Notes: generated from the sequence alone by a model not told the origin. DNA of 64,000 nucleotides from Nocardia sp. CNY236 (GCF_000482385.1 NZ_AXVD01000020.1:1-64000), one strand, 5' to 3'; numbered from the stretch's first letter, positions 48,401 to 56,505 are shown. Numbers and translations: made by a program.

Positions 48401-51400
48401 AGCATGCCTTCGATGACGCGTTCGCCCTCTACGGCACGCGCGGCGCCGAGTACCGAGAACACCGCGGGCCAGCATGCGCCGACCAGCACGTCGGGCACGA
48501 TGCGACCGAGTGTGCTCAGCGTGGCCGGCAGACCGGAGCCGGTGACGCCGGCATGGTCGGCGATGAGATCCGGGGTCCAGGCCAGGTTCAGGTGCGCGAC
48601 CCGGCCCTTGACCTCCGGCAGGGCCTGCCCGGCAGCGACGGCCAGCAGGGCGGTCATAGCTTCGTCGGCATCGGCTTCGGTGACCACTGGGGCGCCACCG
48701 GTCCTCACCGATGTCGGCACGGATATCCGGATACGAATGACCTTGCCTGCCAACAGCGGAACGGTCAGCTGCAGATACGCGTGCTCCGGCTCGGGACCGG
48801 TGGTCTCGCCGAGCGTCGCGCCACTGGGCGAGTGCGTTGCAGTGTTCCCGTCGACGACCCAGTCGGCCACATCACCGAGGCGATGGACCGGGTTGATCGT
48901 GGTGCGTCCGGCCCACTGGAAGTCCGGCGCAGCCAGTACCGCATCGATCACACCGGATGTGAGGCCCGCGGTGCGCCGCGCGTCCGCCGGCATGGGCACC
49001 GCGCCGGCACGCAGCAGCGCGTGTGCGGTGTCTTGTTCGAACCGATCCAACAAGTCGCCCACCGGCTCGTCCACCCGGGTGATGCCCGCGACCGAAACCG
49101 TGCCCGGGATGACGCACACCTGGTCGGCCGAATAGCGCGGATCGTGCGCCTGCCACAGCGAATCCGACCGCCACCACCGACGCACGTCGCCGTCCACGAC
49201 CGGGACGAAATTCACCGGCTTGCCCGGGGTCTTGCACAGCGACACGAAGAAGGGCACATCGGCCGGGTGCAGTATGGTCTGCGCCGCAGCCGGGTAGCGC
49301 TTGCCCAGCGTGCTCAGCGCGGAACCCGGGTCTTCGAACTCGTCGTCGCTGCCGAACAGTGTGGGAATCTCGCCGCGGTCGGCCGGATGCAGCCGGGATT
49401 CGGTGCGACGCATCATCTGCGCGAACCGATCCCGCCAGCTGATGTCGAGCCACACCGAGCGGGACGCTTCGGCTACGACGTCACCCAGGTCGCTGCCGCA
49501 GTCGAACGCGCTACGGCCATAGGTGCCGACTGTGAGTTCGACATAGCGCTCCAGCCACTGCAGATAGGTCATGGCCGCCAGTTCGCCGAAATACGGCTTG
49601 GCGGTAGCGTTCAATGCCTCGATGATCTCGTCCCGGCGGGCGGTGACGGCGTCGCTGTCGCCGGCGACCTCGTCGAGTAGCCGGCCGGTCCGGGAGGCGG
49701 CGTTGTCGACCTCGTGGATGTCGGCGCCGAGTTGGCTACGGCCCGAGGCCATCCCGCCGGAGGCGGTGCCTGCGCCCACCCAGTCGGGGGTGCCGGCGGT
49801 GTCCACCAGCAATTGCTTGACATCCGGTGCCGTGGTGGCTTCCAAGGTCGCCATTGCGGCGGTGCCGACCAGCACGCCGTCCAGCGGCATCCGCGGGTAG
49901 CCGTGCTGCACCGCCCATTCGCCGGTGAGGTACTGCGTCCCGCGTTCGGGGGTACCGATTCCGCCGCCGACGCAGACCACGACATTGGTGCGACTGCGCA
50001 GCTCGGCGTAGGTGTCCAGGAGCAGGTCGTCCAGGTCTTCCCAGGAGTGGTGCCCTCCTGCTCTACCGCCCTCGATGTGCATGATCACCGGGTAGTCCGG
50101 GACCTCGTCGGCGATTCGCAGCACGGCACGGATCTGGGCGACGGTGCCGGGCTTGAACGCGATGTGCGCGATACCCGCATCGGTGAGTTCCGCTATCAGG
50201 GCGACCGCTTCGTCCAGCTCTGGAATGCCCGCGCTCACCACGACGCCGTCGATCGGCGCCCCCGCGCTGCGGGCGCGCTGCACCAACCGTTTGCCGCCCA
50301 ACTGCAGTTTCCACAGGTAGGGGTCGAGGAACAGGGAGTTGAACTGCACCGCGCGGCCAGGATGCAGCAGGTTCCTCAGCTCCGCGATGCGGTCGGTGAA
50401 TATCTGCTCGGTGACCTGGCCACCGCCGGCCAACTCCGCCCAGTGACCCGCGTTCGCGGCCGCGGCGACGATCTTCGCATCGACCGTCGTCGGGGTCATT
50501 CCCGCGAGCAGAATCGGCGAGCGGCCGGTCAGCTTCGTGAAGGCGGTCTCGACCACGAGGTCCCCGTTCGGCAGCCGCGCCGGGCGCGGTGCGAACGCCG
50601 ACCACGGCAACGACGGCTCCGGCGCTGCACCCGGGGTGAGCAGGCTGCGTTGTCCCATTCGGGTGGCGACGGGCACCATCCCGATCCCCGTGCCCTTCAA
50701 CGTGCCCGCGGTCACCCGGGACAACAAGTCGCTCGGGCCCAGGTCCAGCACCCAGCGCGCCCCGGTGGCGACGACACCCTCGACGATCTCGACCCAGTCG
50801 ATCGGGTCCACCAGAATCTTGCGGGCCAATTCGCCCGCCAACTCCGCGTCCAGACCACAGTGGGTGGCCCAGCCGATCACCACGTCGACGGTGTCGGCCA
50901 ACGCGGGGTGATGGAAGGCCACATCGGCCGCCACGTCCTCGAAGACCGGAGCGAACACCGATCCGCCCCGAGTCTTTGCTTCCCGCTCGCGAGTCTGTTC
51001 GTCATGGATCTGCGCACACCGCTGGCGCACCCGCTCCAACTGTGCTGGCGAGCCGGACAACACCGCGCGCCGGCGACCGTTGCGGATCGAGACCACCACG
51101 GCCGCGGCCGGATCGACTCCCTCGCACACGTCCGCAACCAAGGTGCGCAGGCGCTCGGGATCGATATTCGACACCGCGAGCATCGGCGAACGCTCGCCCA
51201 CCGGCATCAACCCACGCCGCCGCGCCACCAACCCGGCCGAGGCGCCGACCAGCTGAGCTATGGCCAGCAGCTCCGCGTCGCGCCGGCCACCGGCCTCGAC
51301 CGCCGTAGCCGCGAGCAAGCCCTGTGAGTGCCCGACGATCACGGCCGGCGGGTTTTCGGCCGGGTCGAGGCCTTGCAGCCGCAACGCTCGCATTGCCGCC

Positions 51401-51849
51401 AGTTGAGTCAGCATGACCCCTGGCATGGACACCGCCGGCGAGCGCAAGACATGCTCGGAGGGCACTGCCGAACTCTCACTGTCCTCGGCATCGGCGAGTT
51501 CGCTCTCGAGAATCCAGCCCATCGGATCAAAGCCGACTGGCCGGGCCGTCAGCAACTGTGCCGCAATTGGCTCGAGCAACGTCGCTGCCTCGTTCACCAA
51601 TGCAGTCAGTTCCGGTTCCAGCGCACTGTCACGCCCGATCTCTTCGAGCTCGCTCAGCCACCGGGCGCCTTGCCCACCGAAGGCGAGCGCGTAAGGCACG
51701 CCGCCGAGTAGACGATCCAGCAGTGGTGACCGCGCACCGTCTGTCGCGGTCTCCCCGGCGGGCGCAACCACCTTGGGCCCCTGAACGGCCCTGGTCCTGG
51801 TGCTCTGATTGATCGTCAAGACGCTTCGACTTCCTCTTCCATGCGACAT
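42493..51849 (-). CDS. fas: Type I fatty acid synthase, single chain
   Basis: A 3118-residue enzyme holding every activity of de novo fatty acid synthesis. Approximate order: acetyltransferase (50-400, GHSQG), FMN enoyl reductase (430-760, LLAGMTPTTVDAKIV), dehydratase hot-dog (1130-1400, GDHNPIHT), malonyl/palmitoyl transferase (1420-1760, GHSVGEYNALA), ACP (near 1871, Ser in DLGSELSLGA), ketoreductase (from 2150, VITGASKGSIAAAV) and ketosynthase (2560-3000, active Cys in VAACATAAVSVEEG). It closely follows M. tuberculosis Rv2524c. The Asp/Pro/Ala-rich linker before ACP is poorly conserved. ATG 51849 lacks a good ribosome binding site; TTG 51819 has GAGGAAG upstream and may be the real start, giving 3108 residues. 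It makes the C16-C26 precursors of mycolic acids. Confidence 0.97.
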   Translation of the reverse strand: MSHGRGSRSVLTINQSTRTRAVQGPKVVAPAGETATDGARSPLLDRLLGGVPYALAFGGQGARWLSELEEIGRDSALEPELTALVNEAATLLEPIAAQLLTARPVGFDPMGWILESELADAEDSESSAVPSEHVLRSPAVSMPGVMLTQLAAMRALRLQGLDPAENPPAVIVGHSQGLLAATAVEAGGRRDAELLAIAQLVGASAGLVARRRGLMPVGERSPMLAVSNIDPERLRTLVADVCEGVDPAAAVVVSIRNGRRRAVLSGSPAQLERVRQRCAQIHDEQTREREAKTRGGSVFAPVFEDVAADVAFHHPALADTVDVVIGWATHCGLDAELAGELARKILVDPIDWVEIVEGVVATGARWVLDLGPSDLLSRVTAGTLKGTGIGMVPVATRMGQRSLLTPGAAPEPSLPWSAFAPRPARLPNGDLVVETAFTKLTGRSPILLAGMTPTTVDAKIVAAAANAGHWAELAGGGQVTEQIFTDRIAELRNLLHPGRAVQFNSLFLDPYLWKLQLGGKRLVQRARSAGAPIDGVVVSAGIPELDEAVALIAELTDAGIAHIAFKPGTVAQIRAVLRIADEVPDYPVIMHIEGGRAGGHHSWEDLDDLLLDTYAELRSRTNVVVCVGGGIGTPERGTQYLTGEWAVQHGYPRMPLDGVLVGTAAMATLEATTAPDVKQLLVDTAGTPDWVGAGTASGGMASGRSQLGADIHEVDNAASRTGRLLDEVAGDSDAVTARRDEIIEALNATAKPYFGELAAMTYLQWLERYVELTVGTYGRSAFDCGSDLGDVVAEASRSVWLDISWRDRFAQMMRRTESRLHPADRGEIPTLFGSDDEFEDPGSALSTLGKRYPAAAQTILHPADVPFFVSLCKTPGKPVNFVPVVDGDVRRWWRSDSLWQAHDPRYSADQVCVIPGTVSVAGITRVDEPVGDLLDRFEQDTAHALLRAGAVPMPADARRTAGLTSGVIDAVLAAPDFQWAGRTTINPVHRLGDVADWVVDGNTATHSPSGATLGETTGPEPEHAYLQLTVPLLAGKVIRIRISVPTSVRTGGAPVVTEADADEAMTALLAVAAGQALPEVKGRVAHLNLAWTPDLIADHAGVTGSGLPATLSTLGRIVPDVLVGACWPAVFSVLGAARAVEGERVIEGMLDLVHLDHQIRLMADLPAETSVLAVRAQVGETLDTDIGRVIEVQVRITAMLDKPETGMSMPVLAELTERFAIRGRNGIGELTDPPRAAGTISDMATDTPRRRRRDATIVAPRAMDAFAAVSGDHNPIHTSTSAARLAGLESPIVHGMWLSAAAQHVVSALAPGGSLAPRTVTAWTSRFLGMVRPGAAIDVRVERIAIDAGCEILEVSCRTGGDLVMTATGRTAAPKTVYAFPGQGIQSKGMGLAARTRSKAAKQVWERADKHTRAALGFSILAVVRDNPTYLKARGVEHRHPDGVLHLTQFTQVAMATLGVAQVAELREAGAFIEGAMLAGHSVGEYNALAAVAGVLPLEAVLEVVFQRGSAMHELVARDAHGRSDYRMAAIRPSQIGLPDDEVVDFVAGIGERAGEFLEVVNLNLKGSQYAIAGTVAGLSALEAEIDRRRAEFGGKRAFILVPGIDVPFHSTVLRKGVPEFRHKLEQLLPADLHPEILVGRYIPNLVPKTFSLEQAFVQEIADLVPSEPLAAVLADFDSWAARPSELCRVVLIELLAWQFASPVRWIETQDLLFTDTAHGGLGIERFVEVGVGATPTVANLASQTLKLPDFGGAPVEVLNIERDAEVVFSVDTDPAPADEPTSSEGAVATEASTVVEPAAQAPIAVPTSSAAAPRPDDIAFTAADATRVLIALWTKLRLDQIGPVDTIESLCDGVSSRRNQLLVDLGSELSLGAIDGAADADMNALSTTVERLARTYRPFGSVLSDATGDHLRKVFGPTGKRPAAIAERVHKVWELGDGWASHVTAEVSLGTREGVSVRGGDLGGLVSGALSDAASVDAAIDAAVQTVASRRGITVTLPAAAGNGAATVDAAALGEFTEQITGRDGMLATAARAVLDQLGLTERVSVPEATDDSLVELVSAELGPDWPRLVAPAFDARKAVLLDDRWATAREDLARLWLADDATCADGSVTGFLGAGEAVAAQANWWRGRAMHEARSMLAGWYQRIADAAQRTEEPGPWSSEVAVITGASKGSIAAAVTGRLLGGGATVVVTTSALNDERLAFYRKLYRDSARHGAALWVVPANAASYQDIDALIDWVGSEQVDTAGGAKITVKNAMTPTLLLPFAAPRVSGDLADAGARAEMEMRVLLWSVERLIGGLSVLGADHDVDAKLHVLLPGSPNRGLFGGDGAYGESKAALDAVVAKWRVEKSWAARVTMVHAMIGWVRGTGLMGHNDPLVAAVEEAGVQTWSTTEMADELLKWCTARARDVTAAGPQQIDLTGGLAKATLDLSALAAQTPGSPEPEAADEERTIAALPAPPTSTVPHSVPEWGQVSADPADMVVIVGAGELGPYGSARTRFEMEVSDELSAAGVLELAWTTGMVTWEDQPQPGWYDVASGDYVPEHELSERYHDAVVARCGVRRYVDDGAMVDNSAPLMTSVFLDKDLSFTVGGEAEARAFHAADPEHTVIAPVADSGDWTVTRKAGTEIRVPRRAKLSRTVGGQIPTGWDPTRWGISADMVASIDRVALWNIVCTVDAFIGSGFSPTELMRWVHPSLVANTQGVGMGGMSSMRSLYVDNLLGEPVANDILQEALPNVTLAHVVQSYVGSYGAMVHPVAACATAAVSVEEGIDKIRLGSAEVVVAGGYDDLGIEGIVGFGDMAATADSAAMSAKGISDRYFSRANDRRRGGFVESQGGGAVLLARGDIALEVGLPVLGVVAYAQSFADGVHTSIPAPGLGALGAGRGGREARLVAELRSLGVQPDDIAVISKHDTSTAANDPNECELHERLAAAIGRSDGAPLFVVSQKSLTGHAKGGAAAFQLIGLCQVLESGVVPPNRSLDCVDDAMSEFEHLVWVREPLRFGGRLPLKAGLLTSLGFGHVSGLVAVVHPEAFIQAIEPGRREEYQRRAHQRRLAGRQRIVEAMCGGAPLYERPADRRLGGDNASSEQIRQLEADVLLSRHARLSQDGAYRANGSGCA

Positions 51850-51922
51850 GTCTTGGCAACATGTCGGCGCTCTCGGGTTCTCACACGCAATCGGTCTGCT
51901 ATTGGCGAGAATGACACAAGAT

Positions 51923-51940
51923 CATGAGGGAATCCTCATG
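51923..51940. promoter_or_regulatory. fas operator-like palindrome 1
   Basis: CATGAGG-N4-CCTCATG, 74 bases before the fas ATG. Half-site the same as in the two sites further upstream, but spacing between CATGA and TCATG is eight, not seven. Confidence 0.6.
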
Positions 51941-52003
51941 TTTGCCAGCCGGCTGGAGCGCTACTGCGGAGTATTCATGTACGGCCGAACCAGAATGATC
52001 AGA

Positions 52004-52024
52004 AACATGACCCTTCCTCATGTT
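52004..52024. promoter_or_regulatory. fas operator-like palindrome 2
   Basis: AACATGA-N7-TCATGTT, a perfect inverted repeat, 155 bases before the fas ATG. Confidence 0.65.
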
Positions 52025-52060
52025 CGAACCTCCTGGTTGCAGGGCTGCTAACACGGGCGA

Positions 52061-52081
52061 AACATGAGCGCCCCTCATGTT
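52061..52081. promoter_or_regulatory. fas operator-like palindrome 3
   Basis: AACATGA-N7-TCATGTT again, identical in both arms to site 2, whose centre lies 57 bases away. It could bind the same regulator and affect both fas and the tRNA-Leu side. Confidence 0.65.
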
Positions 52082-52098
52082 GAAGGTTTTCAAATCGT

Positions 52099-52104
52099 TA
52101 TAAT
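52099..52104 (+). promoter_or_regulatory. Possible -10 box
   Basis: A consensus TATAAT, rare in this GC-rich window, about 93 bases before tRNA-Leu. The -35 candidate (TTGAAG at 52080) is too close. Weak support as the tRNA promoter. Confidence 0.3.
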
Positions 52105-52196
52105 CCCAGGTGAGGTTACTGACGAGTACGCCACACCTACCCAATGCTGCGCGATGACCGAAACGCCCGGTAGAGTTTGGACGGTCGTACCATCAC

Positions 52197-52278
52197 GCGC
52201 GAGTGGCGAAATTGGCAGACGCGCCAGATTTAGGTTCTGGTGTCCACGGACGTAGGGGTTCAAGTCCCCTCTCGCGCA
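52197..52278 (+). tRNA. tRNA-Leu (TAG)
   Basis: Acceptor arms GCGCGAG and CTCGCGC pair, the anticodon loop TTTAGGT gives TAG, a class II variable arm is present (TGTCCACGGACG), and the T arm is GGGGTTCAAGTCCCC. An integrase gene starts 128 bases downstream, which makes this the integration target. Confidence 0.95.
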
Positions 52279-52279
52279 C
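52255..52279 (+). other. Probable attL core
   Basis: The 3' end of the tRNA-Leu (T arm to acceptor) followed directly by foreign DNA and an integrase gene. The matching attR lies outside the window, so the boundaries are approximate. Confidence 0.45.
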
Positions 52280-52308
52280 GACGAGCGTGCAGGACAATGC
52301 CGGTTTTT

Positions 52309-52339
52309 GCTGGCGTTGACCGGCACGGTCAACACCAGC
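52309..52339. repeat. Inverted repeat between attL and int
   Basis: GCTGGCGTTGACCG pairs with CGGTCAACACCAGC with one mismatch across a three-base loop. It could be an integrase arm site, a repressor site or a terminator for the tRNA. Confidence 0.5.
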
Positions 52340-52406
52340 GGTCAACAGAACGAGCATCTGAGGGGATGTCGGCGCACCTGTCCGACCGACCAGATGGGGA
52401 TTTCTC

Positions 52407-53564
52407 GTGTCCAGCATCCGTACCCGCGTCCGCAAAGATGGCACCAGCTACCACTCGATCCTGTTCCGCCACCACGGCACCCAGTCCTCTCGCTCCTTCG
52501 AGGACTACCGCGAAGCCCTGAAGTTCAAGGACCTGCTCGACCGGGTCGGCCCTGACCGGGCTCTCGACATCATCGACGCCATCCATGGCGTATCGCAGAC
52601 AGGTGTGCCGACCTTGCGCGAGGCGATCGATGACCACATCGGCGCACTCACCGGCGTAGAGAAGGGCACTAAATTGCGATACCGCCGGTACCTGGAAAAT
52701 GACGTTGCAACATTCCAGGGCATGGCTGACCTGCCGATCACTGCAATCGATGCGAAGCTACTCGGCTGTTGGGTGACCCACCTCGAAGAGGACCGCGGTA
52801 ACGCACCGAAAACCATTGCCAACAAGGCCAGTTTCGTTTCGGGCGTCCTGAAAGGACTGGCCGCCAAGGGGATCATTCCTGGAAACCCTTGCGCAGCTGT
52901 CCGATTGCCGCGCGTCGATCCAGCCGAGATGACGTTTCTCGAACAGGATGAGTTCGCCGCCATCGTCAAGGTCATCCCTGAGCAGTGGCGACCACTCACC
53001 ATGTTCCTCGCCGCATCTGGGAGTCGTTTCGGCGAAGCCAGCGCCCTGACTGTTGGGGACATCGACATGAAGGCCGGAACGGTGCGTATCAATAAAGCAT
53101 GGAAGTACACCGGAGGGCGCCGCCACCTCGGCCGCCCTAAGACCAAGAAAGGCAACCGCACCATCAACCTCGACGCCGACCTGATTGCTCTACTGCCCCT
53201 TGGACGCCCGCGCGACAAACTGTTGTTCGAGCACACCGAGCAGCAGGTTGAGGTGACTTGGTACTACCGGAACATCTGGACTAAGGCCGTAACCCGACTG
53301 TCCTCCGAGAAGGGCGATCCACTGAACGGCAAACGTCCGAGAATCCATGATCTCCGCCATACCTGCGCGTCCTGGATGCTGTGTGACAACATCCCGCTGC
53401 ACGTGGTCCAGGCCCACCTCGGACACGAGAGCATCAAGACCACGAGTGATCGCTACGGCCACCTCGACCGCCGATCCGGCTCTGCTGCCGCCGCGGCGGT
53501 AGGCGCGAAACTGCCGATACCGCGCAAACCCGAGCTGGCCGTCGTCGATGGGGCGGTGGCGTAA
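52407..53564 (+). CDS. int: Tyrosine-family phage integrase
   Basis: A 385-residue recombinase starting at GTG 52407. The N-terminal part is a SAM-like core-binding region (residues 60-160); the catalytic part has SGSRFGEASALTVGDID (first Arg), a Lys in the beta hairpin region (GRPKTKKGNRTI), IHDLRHTCASWM (H-x-x-R) and HLGHESIKTTSDRYGHL (His and nucleophile Tyr). It would catalyse insertion at tRNA-Leu and excision. The gene is intact. Confidence 0.93.
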   Translation: MSSIRTRVRKDGTSYHSILFRHHGTQSSRSFEDYREALKFKDLLDRVGPDRALDIIDAIHGVSQTGVPTLREAIDDHIGALTGVEKGTKLRYRRYLENDVATFQGMADLPITAIDAKLLGCWVTHLEEDRGNAPKTIANKASFVSGVLKGLAAKGIIPGNPCAAVRLPRVDPAEMTFLEQDEFAAIVKVIPEQWRPLTMFLAASGSRFGEASALTVGDIDMKAGTVRINKAWKYTGGRRHLGRPKTKKGNRTINLDADLIALLPLGRPRDKLLFEHTEQQVEVTWYYRNIWTKAVTRLSSEKGDPLNGKRPRIHDLRHTCASWMLCDNIPLHVVQAHLGHESIKTTSDRYGHLDRRSGSAAAAAVGAKLPIPRKPELAVVDGAVA

Positions 53565-53624
53565 CAAGGCCCTCACCGAGTCGCCCCGTTGTGCATTCGA
53601 GGCGACTCGGAGTCGAGGGGGTCG

Positions 53625-54449
53625 TCAGCCCGAGATCGCTGTTGCGATCAGCGCTCCTGCATTGTCGGCATAGACAGCGCGTTCGGTGAGTGCGGCAAAC
53701 ACTCTGTCGTAGTACGCCAGTTCGCCAGGCTGCGTGATAGTCAACTGTGCAGTAGCAGTTTCGACGTGCACGCGACGCCGGTCGTACATTACGAAGTTGG
53801 TCACGGTGTACAGGAACTCGGCCGTCTTAGGCACTACCCCGAGAACCAGGCGCGTCAGGTCCATCAGCTCAAGCAGATGCTCGAGCTGTTCGATGCGAAC
53901 CGCATCGTCGCCGACACCGGTATACAGCGCGGGCTCGCCGATCAGGAAATGGAATTTGTGTACACCCTCACGCAAGACCCGCTGCCGCTGCATGCGTGCC
54001 TCGACCGCCTCGGCAAGGTCGTCGGCACCGCCGACGAAGTCGATGCAGCGGCGCAGAATCGCCTCGGCATAAGCGCGGGTCTGCAGAAGGCCGGTTGGAA
54101 TAAGCGGGTCAAACCCGCGCACAAGGCGGGTGACCCCCTCGAGTTCGATGCTCTGCCGCTGTCGCCGCGCATGGCCGCCAGCGACGACACGCTTCCATTC
54201 GAGGTACGCGGCATTGACATTGCGCACAGTGGCGACGAGGTCGGGTAGGGCAAGCTCGGATTTGGTGAGCTGGCACCAATCGGCTAAATCCTGCTCGGTG
54301 GGGACTTGGCGGCCATGCTCGATCTTGGAGACTTTGCTGGGTTGCCACCCGGCGAGGTCGGCCAAGCGGGCGCCGCTGAGGCGCGCTTCCTTGCGTAGCT
54401 CACGGAGGCGCGCACCGAGCGCCTGCTTGGCCTGTTCGACTCCGGTCAC
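53625..54449 (-). CDS. XRE regulator with DUF5753
   Basis: A 274-residue protein. GTG 54449 was chosen because its GTGA overlaps the stop of the gene before it; a longer start at 54485 is possible. HTH at residues 10-60 (LSGARLADLAGWQPSKVSKIEHG), then DUF5753 (DPLIPTGLLQTRAYAEAIL, FLIGEPALYTGVGDD, HLLELMDLTRLVLGVVP). Last gene of a three-gene operon with DUF6879 and an unknown partner. In a prophage it may act as the lysogeny regulator. Confidence 0.85.
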   Translation of the reverse strand: MTGVEQAKQALGARLRELRKEARLSGARLADLAGWQPSKVSKIEHGRQVPTEQDLADWCQLTKSELALPDLVATVRNVNAAYLEWKRVVAGGHARRQRQSIELEGVTRLVRGFDPLIPTGLLQTRAYAEAILRRCIDFVGGADDLAEAVEARMQRQRVLREGVHKFHFLIGEPALYTGVGDDAVRIEQLEHLLELMDLTRLVLGVVPKTAEFLYTVTNFVMYDRRRVHVETATAQLTITQPGELAYYDRVFAALTERAVYADNAGALIATAISG

Positions 54450-54967
54450 TTCTGGTATTGCTCGTGTGGCGTCGCTGCCGCCCACACCCGATCACGCACT
54501 TCGCAGGCGTAGGCGACTATGACAGGGTCGGTAGTTGCGGCGACGCCGGACCACCACTCGTTCTCGTCGAATATCGAGTAAGCGACAAGGTCGTCGTCGA
54601 TCAGCCAGTAGTCATCGGCCGCGGCGTCGGCGGGGGCTGCCCTATTACGCGGCAACCACCGAACTTCCTCACCTGCAGCGATGTTATGCGAGGTCAGAGC
54701 CAACAAGTATCGCGTATAGGCACCGTGCGGCGTGGTTACTATGCGTGCTCGCTCGACCGCGACGCCTCGCGCGGAGGTCGCCGACACCAGTGCCGCCCAC
54801 GGGTCGAACCACGGGCCACCGGGGTCGGTGGTCTCGTCGGCGAGAAACTTCGTCATCGCCGAATGCTCAGACGAAGACAGGTATTCGTCGCGGGTCTCCA
54901 AATGGAATACGCGATGTTTCGCACTCGCGAACAGTTCCGCCAGTTTTTCACGCTGGTATAGCCGCAT
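54446..54967 (-). CDS. DUF6879 family protein
   Basis: A 173-residue protein starting MRLYQREKLAELFASAKHRV. The pattern FHLETRDEYLSSSE, ARGVAVERARIVTTPHGAYTRYLL, EVRWLPR, DYWLIDDDLVAYSIFDENEW is the DUF6879 signature. These proteins nearly always accompany XRE-DUF5753 genes. Function unknown. The gene overlaps both of its neighbours. Confidence 0.8.
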   Translation of the reverse strand: MRLYQREKLAELFASAKHRVFHLETRDEYLSSSEHSAMTKFLADETTDPGGPWFDPWAALVSATSARGVAVERARIVTTPHGAYTRYLLALTSHNIAAGEEVRWLPRNRAAPADAAADDYWLIDDDLVAYSIFDENEWWSGVAATTDPVIVAYACEVRDRVWAAATPHEQYQK

Positions 54968-55271
54968 CCGGCATCACCTCTCGTCCGATCGGCACCTCGA
55001 TGGCGGCCTCGTGTCCGGGAATCTTCATGATCTGCAACGCTTCCGCATCAGTGACCAGTTTGCCTGTTACAAGGAACGTGCCGTGCCCGGTGTCCCTTAA
55101 CCCGGTCAGGCAGGTTCCCATCTCCGCAAACATCAACAACCGGTGCGGGATTTCGACTTGGCTGGTGTGGTCGGTCTTCCATCCTTGAACAGCGAATGTG
55201 CTGCGGTCGGTAGTCCACAGACGTGGTGAACCGCCGTCGCCAGACCCGCCGCCGAGTAACCGAACATGCAT
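54948..55271 (-). CDS. Hypothetical partner of the DUF6879/XRE pair
   Basis: A 107-residue protein starting MHVRLLGGGSGDGGSPRLWT. TDRSTFAVQGWKTDHTSQVEIPHRLL is a phrase I associate with the small protein encoded ahead of DUF6879 in Actinobacteria. Its last codons overlap the start of the next gene. Confidence 0.65.
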   Translation of the reverse strand: MHVRLLGGGSGDGGSPRLWTTDRSTFAVQGWKTDHTSQVEIPHRLLMFAEMGTCLTGLRDTGHGTFLVTGKLVTDAEALQIMKIPGHEAAIEVPIGREVMPDAAIPA

Positions 55272-55480
55272 ATCGAAACCTCAATCGTGCGCATGATGGG
55301 TAGGTACCTTACCGATCATCGCAGTTCGAAGGCCATCCTGGAGAGTAAAGCAAGAAATTTCGAGAAATATCATGGCGGCGCTGGTACTCGAGTTTCTAGC
55401 GTCGATCCCAGCCCCGACGCCGGGTGATCCCCTTCCCCGGCGCCGGGTGCACTCCACATCCATGCAGCTGGAGGCACCCG

Positions 55481-55669
55481 ATGGAAATTGTTCTCTCCCT
55501 TGTTCTTACCGCGCTAGCACTGGTCGCGGTTGCGGCCGCATCGCCTGGTACCACCCGTAGGCAAAGACACGGATACGGACACGGAGTAACCGTTTCCGAA
55601 ATCCAGACCCGGATCGCGGCTGAACGTAGCCAGGTAAAAGTCGAGGTCGGGGGTTGCCATGACAGATGA
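55481..55669 (+). CDS. Small membrane protein, first early prophage gene
   Basis: A 62-residue protein starting MEIVLSLVLTALALVAVAAA after GGAGG, i.e. one membrane helix, then a basic and polar tail. It overlaps the next gene. Unknown function. Confidence 0.5.
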   Translation: MEIVLSLVLTALALVAVAAASPGTTRRQRHGYGHGVTVSEIQTRIAAERSQVKVEVGGCHDR

Positions 55670-55904
55670 AGCCCGCTCACACATCGACCTCGACGATGCA
55701 CTACTCGACCGATCGGCACTGCCGTACGCGTGGCCACACGAGCGTCCCGACCGGCCGCTCACCGTGGAGGGTGCGCACCACGCCATGCAGCGACATGCCT
55801 CGTGCCCGATCGACATCTGCGCCCGCAAGCGAGCCGCGCACGATGTGCTGGTCGAGGCCGGTCACATCGTGCCGGACCCGCGTAACTCGAAGAACTTCCC
55901 GTGA
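55659..55904 (+). CDS. Hypothetical early prophage protein
   Basis: An 81-residue protein, start MTDEARSHIDLDDALLDRSA. The C-terminal half, SCPIDICARKRAAHDVLVEAG, recurs in small actinobacterial mobile-element proteins. Overlaps both neighbours. Confidence 0.5.
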   Translation: MTDEARSHIDLDDALLDRSALPYAWPHERPDRPLTVEGAHHAMQRHASCPIDICARKRAAHDVLVEAGHIVPDPRNSKNFP

Positions 55905-56122
55905 CCGCTACGACTGCTGACGACCACGACGATCGAGCAGTGGCGTGGCTGCAACGTGACGATGGCTCGTGGTGGGCGGTCGACGAGTTCGGGATCGCTT
56001 GGCCAGTAGAGGCATTCGCACTCACCAGGACCGATGTCGATGTGCAGGCCGCACTCGGCACGATAGGCGACCCGATCGACGTGGCCCCGCTATCCGTCTT
56101 TGACACCGAGGCCGACTGGTGA
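55901..56122 (+). CDS. Hypothetical acidic prophage protein
   Basis: A 73-residue acidic protein from GTG 55901, four bases within the preceding gene, with DRAVAWLQRDDGSWWAVDEFG. Family unknown. Confidence 0.45.
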   Translation: MTATTADDHDDRAVAWLQRDDGSWWAVDEFGIAWPVEAFALTRTDVDVQAALGTIGDPIDVAPLSVFDTEADW

Positions 56123-56505
56123 CGGCCGCAGCGGCCGCGCTTGCCCAGCCCGACAAGCGTGATGCCGGGGTGCGCTGGTACTACGGGCTCGGCGTTTTCG
56201 CGATGTTGTCGGGTCACTCATACGACCAGCTCGTGGCGTGGCGCCACAGCGAGCGGGTATGGGTGCCATCGCCCGATATCGAGGTGGGCCGGTGGCCGGG
56301 GTGGTCACTGGCGTGCATACGCGCGTGGTCGCCGGACGGCGAGCCGTTCGTGCGACCGCCTGCCGTACGGTTCCTCGCGGCCGCCGAGGTGGCGCGGCAT
56401 TGGCGTATGCGGCGCCAGGCGCTGTGGGCGCGTATCCGCGATGGCTCGATCGCTGGCCCGGTCGTGTGGATCGATGACCGGCCCGGGTGGCGGTCGACAC
56501 CGTGA
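56119..56505 (+). CDS. Hypothetical prophage protein with MerR-like helix
   Basis: A 128-residue protein from GTG 56119, coupled with the gene before it. WYYGLGVFAMLSGHSYDQLVAWRHS and LAAAEVARHWRMRRQALWARIRDG look like two DNA-binding helix-turn-helix-type segments. Last gene of the four-gene early operon. Confidence 0.45.
   Translation: MTAAAAALAQPDKRDAGVRWYYGLGVFAMLSGHSYDQLVAWRHSERVWVPSPDIEVGRWPGWSLACIRAWSPDGEPFVRPPAVRFLAAAEVARHWRMRRQALWARIRDGSIAGPVVWIDDRPGWRSTP

Noticed and set aside
44911..49680. A 1589-codon plus-strand frame and several other long frames opposite fas
   Set aside because: They are antisense shadows of the FAS-I gene, caused by high GC at third positions. FAS-I has full-length family agreement on the minus strand.
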